A stretch of DNA of 64,000 nt, taken from Pisaster brevispinus (taxonomy: Eukaryota; Echinodermata; Asteroidea; Forcipulatida; Asteriidae). Location: the NCBI GenBank assembly GCA_023634235.1, contig JAMKCF010000019.1, positions 1,054,001 through 1,118,000 on the forward strand. Reading direction: 5' to 3'. The notes under the pieces are model-generated. The model worked only from the letters and a program-made list of their open reading frames with translations, made no database searches and was not told the origin of the DNA. Below are positions 61,001-64,000 of the stretch, in pieces. Made by a program: the position numbers and the translations under genes. Within the stretch, counting starts at the first letter, position 1. Each line of letters starts with the position of its first letter.

Positions 61001-64000
61001 CTTAGGTATCCCTGCATCCGAAAATTACACTTTTACGGCAGTTGCGGCCAGGCTTCACACCGGAAAAGACCAGCAAGCGGGGAAACTCCGAAAGCCCCGC
61101 AAAACATCAACCTGATTTTGCTGTAAAAAGACACAAATACAGAATAAGGAGGATCAAATCACCCCCAGGGCAATATCGGATCTGCACAAATTTAGTACCA
61201 CTGTAAAGCCCGTTACAAAGGCTCTCTCTCCCGCAAATTTGGGGTCGCTGACGATTCTGTAGGCGATGCGAGCGGCCTGGATGTTAGGCCTACCCGTAAG
61301 AAAAATTGACCAAAAAAAAAAAACCAGGGGCCGGCTGAAAAGCAAAGTCGCGCCGGCAGGGGTAATGGCCCAAAACAAAAGTGCGGTGAATTTTGGAATA
61401 ACTCCCGATCTAGGAGGGCTAGAGGGATGATTTTTTGACCTGACTCTGCCTTACGTATCCCTGCATCCGAAAATTATATTTGTACGGCCGTTGCGGGAAG
61501 GCTTCACACCGGAAAAGACCAGCAAGCGGGGACATTCCGAAAGCCCCGCAAAACATCAACGTGATTTTGCTGTAAAAAGACAGAAATACAGAATAAGGAG
61601 AGTCAAATCGACCCCAGGGCGATATCGGATCTGCACAATTTTAGTATCACTGTAACGCCTGTTTCAAAGGCTCTCTCTCCCGCAAATTTGGGGTCGCTGA
61701 CGATTCTGTAGGTGATGCGAGCGGCCTGGATGTTAGGCCCTCCCCTTAGAGAAATTGAACCCCCCAAAACAGGGGTAATGGCCCAAAATAAAAGTGTGGT
61801 GATTTTGGAAATAACACCCGATCTATGAGAGCTAGAGAGATGATTTTTTTACCTGACTCTGCCTTAGGTATTCCTGCATCCGAAAATTAGACTTTTACGG
61901 CCGTTGCGGGCAGGATTTACACCGGAAAAGACCAGCAAGCGGGGACACTCCGAAAGCCCGCAAAAGATCAACGTGATTTTGCTGTAAAAAGACAGAAATA
62001 CAGAATAAGGAGGGTAAAATCGATCCCAGGGCAATATCGGATCGGCACAATTTTAGTACCAGTGTAAAGCCCGTTTGAAAGGCTCTCTCTCCCGCAAATT
62101 TGGGGTCGCTGACGATTCTGTAGGCGAGAAAAGCGGCCTGGATGTTAGGCCTACCCCTAATAAAAATTGCCAAAAAAAAAAAAAAAACCCAGGGGCCGGC
62201 TGAAAAGCAAGGTCATGCCGGCAGGGGTAATGGCCCAAAACAAAAGTGCGATGAATTTGGGAATAACTCCCGATCTAGGAGGGCTAGTGGGGTGATTTTT
62301 TGACCTGACTCTGCCTTAGGTATCCCTGCATCCGAAAATTACACTTTTACGGCAGTTGCGGCCAGGCTTCACACCGGAAAAGACCAGCAAGCGGGGAAAC
62401 TCCGAAAGCCCCGCAAAACATCAACCTGATTTTGCTGTAAAAAGACACAAATACAGAATAAGGAGGATCAAATCACCCCCAGGGCAATATCGGATCTGCA
62501 CAAATTTAGTACCACTGTAAAGCCCGTTACAAAGGCTCTCTCTCCCGCAAATTTGGGGTCGCTGACGATTCTGTAGGCGATGCGAGCGGCCTGGATGTTA
62601 GGCCTGCCCGTAAGAAAAATTGACCAAAAAAAAAAAACCAGGGGCCGGCTGAAAAGCAAAGTCGCGCCGGCAGGGGTAATGGCCCAAAACAAAAGTGCGG
62701 TGAATTTTGGAATAACTCCCGATCTAGGAGGGCTAGAGGGATGATTTTTTGACCTGACTCTGCCTTACGTATCCCTGCATCCGAAAATTATATTTGTACG
62801 GCCGTTGCGGGAAGGCTTCACACCGGAAAAGACCAGCAAGCGGGGACATTCCGAAAGCCCCGCAAAACATCAACGTGATTTTGCTGTAAAAAGACAGAAA
62901 TACAGAATAAGGAGAGTCAAATCGACCCCAGGGCGATATCGGATCTGCACAATTTTAGTATCACTGTAACGCCTGTTTCAAAGGCTCTCTCTCCCGCAAA
63001 TTTGGGGTCGCTGACGATTCTGTAGGCGATGCGAGCGGCCTGGATGTTAGGCCCTCCCCTTAGAGAAATTGAACCCCCCAAAACAGGGGTAATGGCCCAA
63101 AATAAAAGTGTGGTGATTTTGGAAATAACACCCGATCTATGAGAGCTAGAGAGATGATTTTTTTACCTGACTCTGCCTTAGGTATTCCTGCATCCGAAAA
63201 TTAGACTTTTACGGCCGTTGCGGGCAGGATTTACACCGGAAAAGACCAGCAAGCGGGGACACTCCGAAAGCCCGCAAAAGATCAACGTGATTTTGCTGTA
63301 AAAAGACAGAAATACAGAATAAGGAGGGTAAAATCGATCCCAGGGCAATATCGGATCGGCACAATTTTAGTACCAGTGTAAAGCCCGTTTCAAAGGCTCT
63401 CTCTCCCGCAAATTTTGGGTCGCTGACGATTCTGTAGGCGAGAAAAGCGGCCTGGATGTTAGGCCTACCCCTAATAAAAATTGCCAAAAAAAAAAAAAAA
63501 AACCCAGGGGCCGGCTGAAAAGCAAGGTCATGCCGGCAGGGGTAATGGCCCAAAACAAAAGTGCGATGAATTTGGGAATAACTCCCGATCTAGGAGGGCT
63601 AGTGGGGTGATTTTTTGACCTGACTCTGCCTTAGGTATCCCTGCATCCGAAAATTACACTTTTACGGCAGTTGCGGCCAGGCTTCACACCGGAAAAGACC
63701 AGCAAGCGGGGAAACTCCGAAAGCCCCGCAAAACATCAACCTGATTTTGCTGTAAAAAGACACAAATACAGAATAAGGAGGATCAAATTACCCCCAGGGC
63801 AATATCGGATCTGCACAAATTTAGTACCACTGTAAAGCCCGTTACAAAGGCTCTCTCTCCCGCAAATTTGGGGTCGCTGACGATTCTGTAGGCGATGCGA
63901 GCGGCCTGGATGTTAGGCCTGCCCGTAAGAAAAATTGACCAAAAAAAAAAAACCAGGGGCCGGCTGAAAAGCAAAGTCGCGCCGGCAGGGGTAATGGCCC
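55060..64000. repeat. Trimeric higher-order repeat, ~1315 bp, almost seven copies
   Basis: Three monomer types alternate: A (short, with GAACCCCCCAAAACAGGGG), B (with GTAGGCGAGAAAAGCGGCC and ATTGCCAAAA) and C (with CAAATCACCCCCAGGG and GTCGCGCCGGC). Equivalent points fall at 55317, 56633, 57950, 59266, 60581, 61895 and 63209, spaced 1314-1317. A 74-residue minus ORF of the C monomer is identical at 57209, 59840, 61154 and 62468 and differs by one residue at 58525, so copies are nearly identical. A-tract length varies most. Confidence 0.93.

Larger units (their letters stand above)
42600..64000. repeat. Satellite array, ~50 monomers of ~415-455 bp, continuing past the window
   Basis: Landmarks recur in the same order throughout: TTTTACGGCCGTTGCGGGCA, CACCGGAAAAGACCAGCAAG, ACATCAACGTGATTTTGCTG, CAATATCGGATCTGCACAAT, TCGCTGACGATTCTGTAGGC, GGCCTGGATGTTAGGCC, then an A-rich tract and CAGGGGTAATGGCCC. 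Full monomers (~450 bp) carry a GC-rich GCCGGC...GCCGGC module after the A-tract; short ones (~415-440 bp) lack it (e.g. near 44513, 47107, 47520, 50430, 50840, 53508). Some monomers have internal deletions (near 45868, 48024, 54948). The many 60-116-aa minus ORFs are repeats of the same non-coding text. No gene is seen inside. Confidence 0.97.

Noticed and set aside
42600..64000. Dozens of 60-146-aa minus-strand ORFs with similar proteins (RIVSDPKFAGERAFETGF and the like)
   Set aside because: They are the same satellite text read repeatedly, with frames switching between copies and no recognised domain; best explained as chance open frames in repeated DNA.

Overview
The window is animal nuclear DNA. 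It has spliced genes with GT-AG introns, tRNA-derived SINEs, several kinds of cut-and-paste DNA transposon, minisatellites and a large satellite array. Two genes are recognised through conserved exons: an animal-type (6-4) photolyase on + and DCAF6 on -. An invertebrate deuterostome, possibly an echinoderm, is my best guess from the repeat style and from keeping a (6-4) photolyase, but the sequence does not prove it.

Layout. 1-10632: the 3' half of the (6-4) photolyase gene. Four internal exons and the terminal exon are visible. The introns hold tRNA-like SINEs, MITEs and two tandem copies of a ~2 kb element ending in AGGTGTTCGG/CCGAACACCT. One exon has a 1-nt frameshift, and the exon expected before the last one is not found. 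11171-14917: a complete, apparently intact piggyBac transposon between TTAA duplications, encoding a 612-aa transposase in two exons. 14918-26600: mostly non-coding, with a 34-bp minisatellite, a 1057-bp TA-flanked Tc1/mariner-like element, a 45-bp minisatellite and a SINE. 26626-31268: the last five exons of DCAF6 on -, converging on the photolyase gene. Exon 29769-29941 is frame-broken. The 5' splice site of exon 31105-31268 runs straight into a 22-bp tandem array whose units, read on the DCAF6 strand, mostly contain GTGAGT.

31958-33056: a Harbinger-like element carrying only a Myb/SANT-like ORF. About 34120-38850: a foldback-like structure with inverted minisatellite arms and a nested TTAA-flanked piggyBac MITE. 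39542-39987: a long-TIR MITE. 40240-40565: a SINE on -. 42600-64000: an uninterrupted satellite of ~50 monomers (~415-455 bp) running off the window edge. Left-hand monomers are divergent. From about 55060 a trimeric higher-order repeat of ~1315 bp is repeated almost seven times. The many short minus-strand ORFs in this region are repeats of satellite sequence, not genes.

No operon-like organisation exists. The two host genes are unrelated neighbours (DNA repair; CUL4-DDB1 substrate adaptor), and most of the window is shaped by mobile and tandem DNA. I read everything by eye; exon borders rest on GT/AG sites, reading phase and remembered family similarity, with no alignment run.
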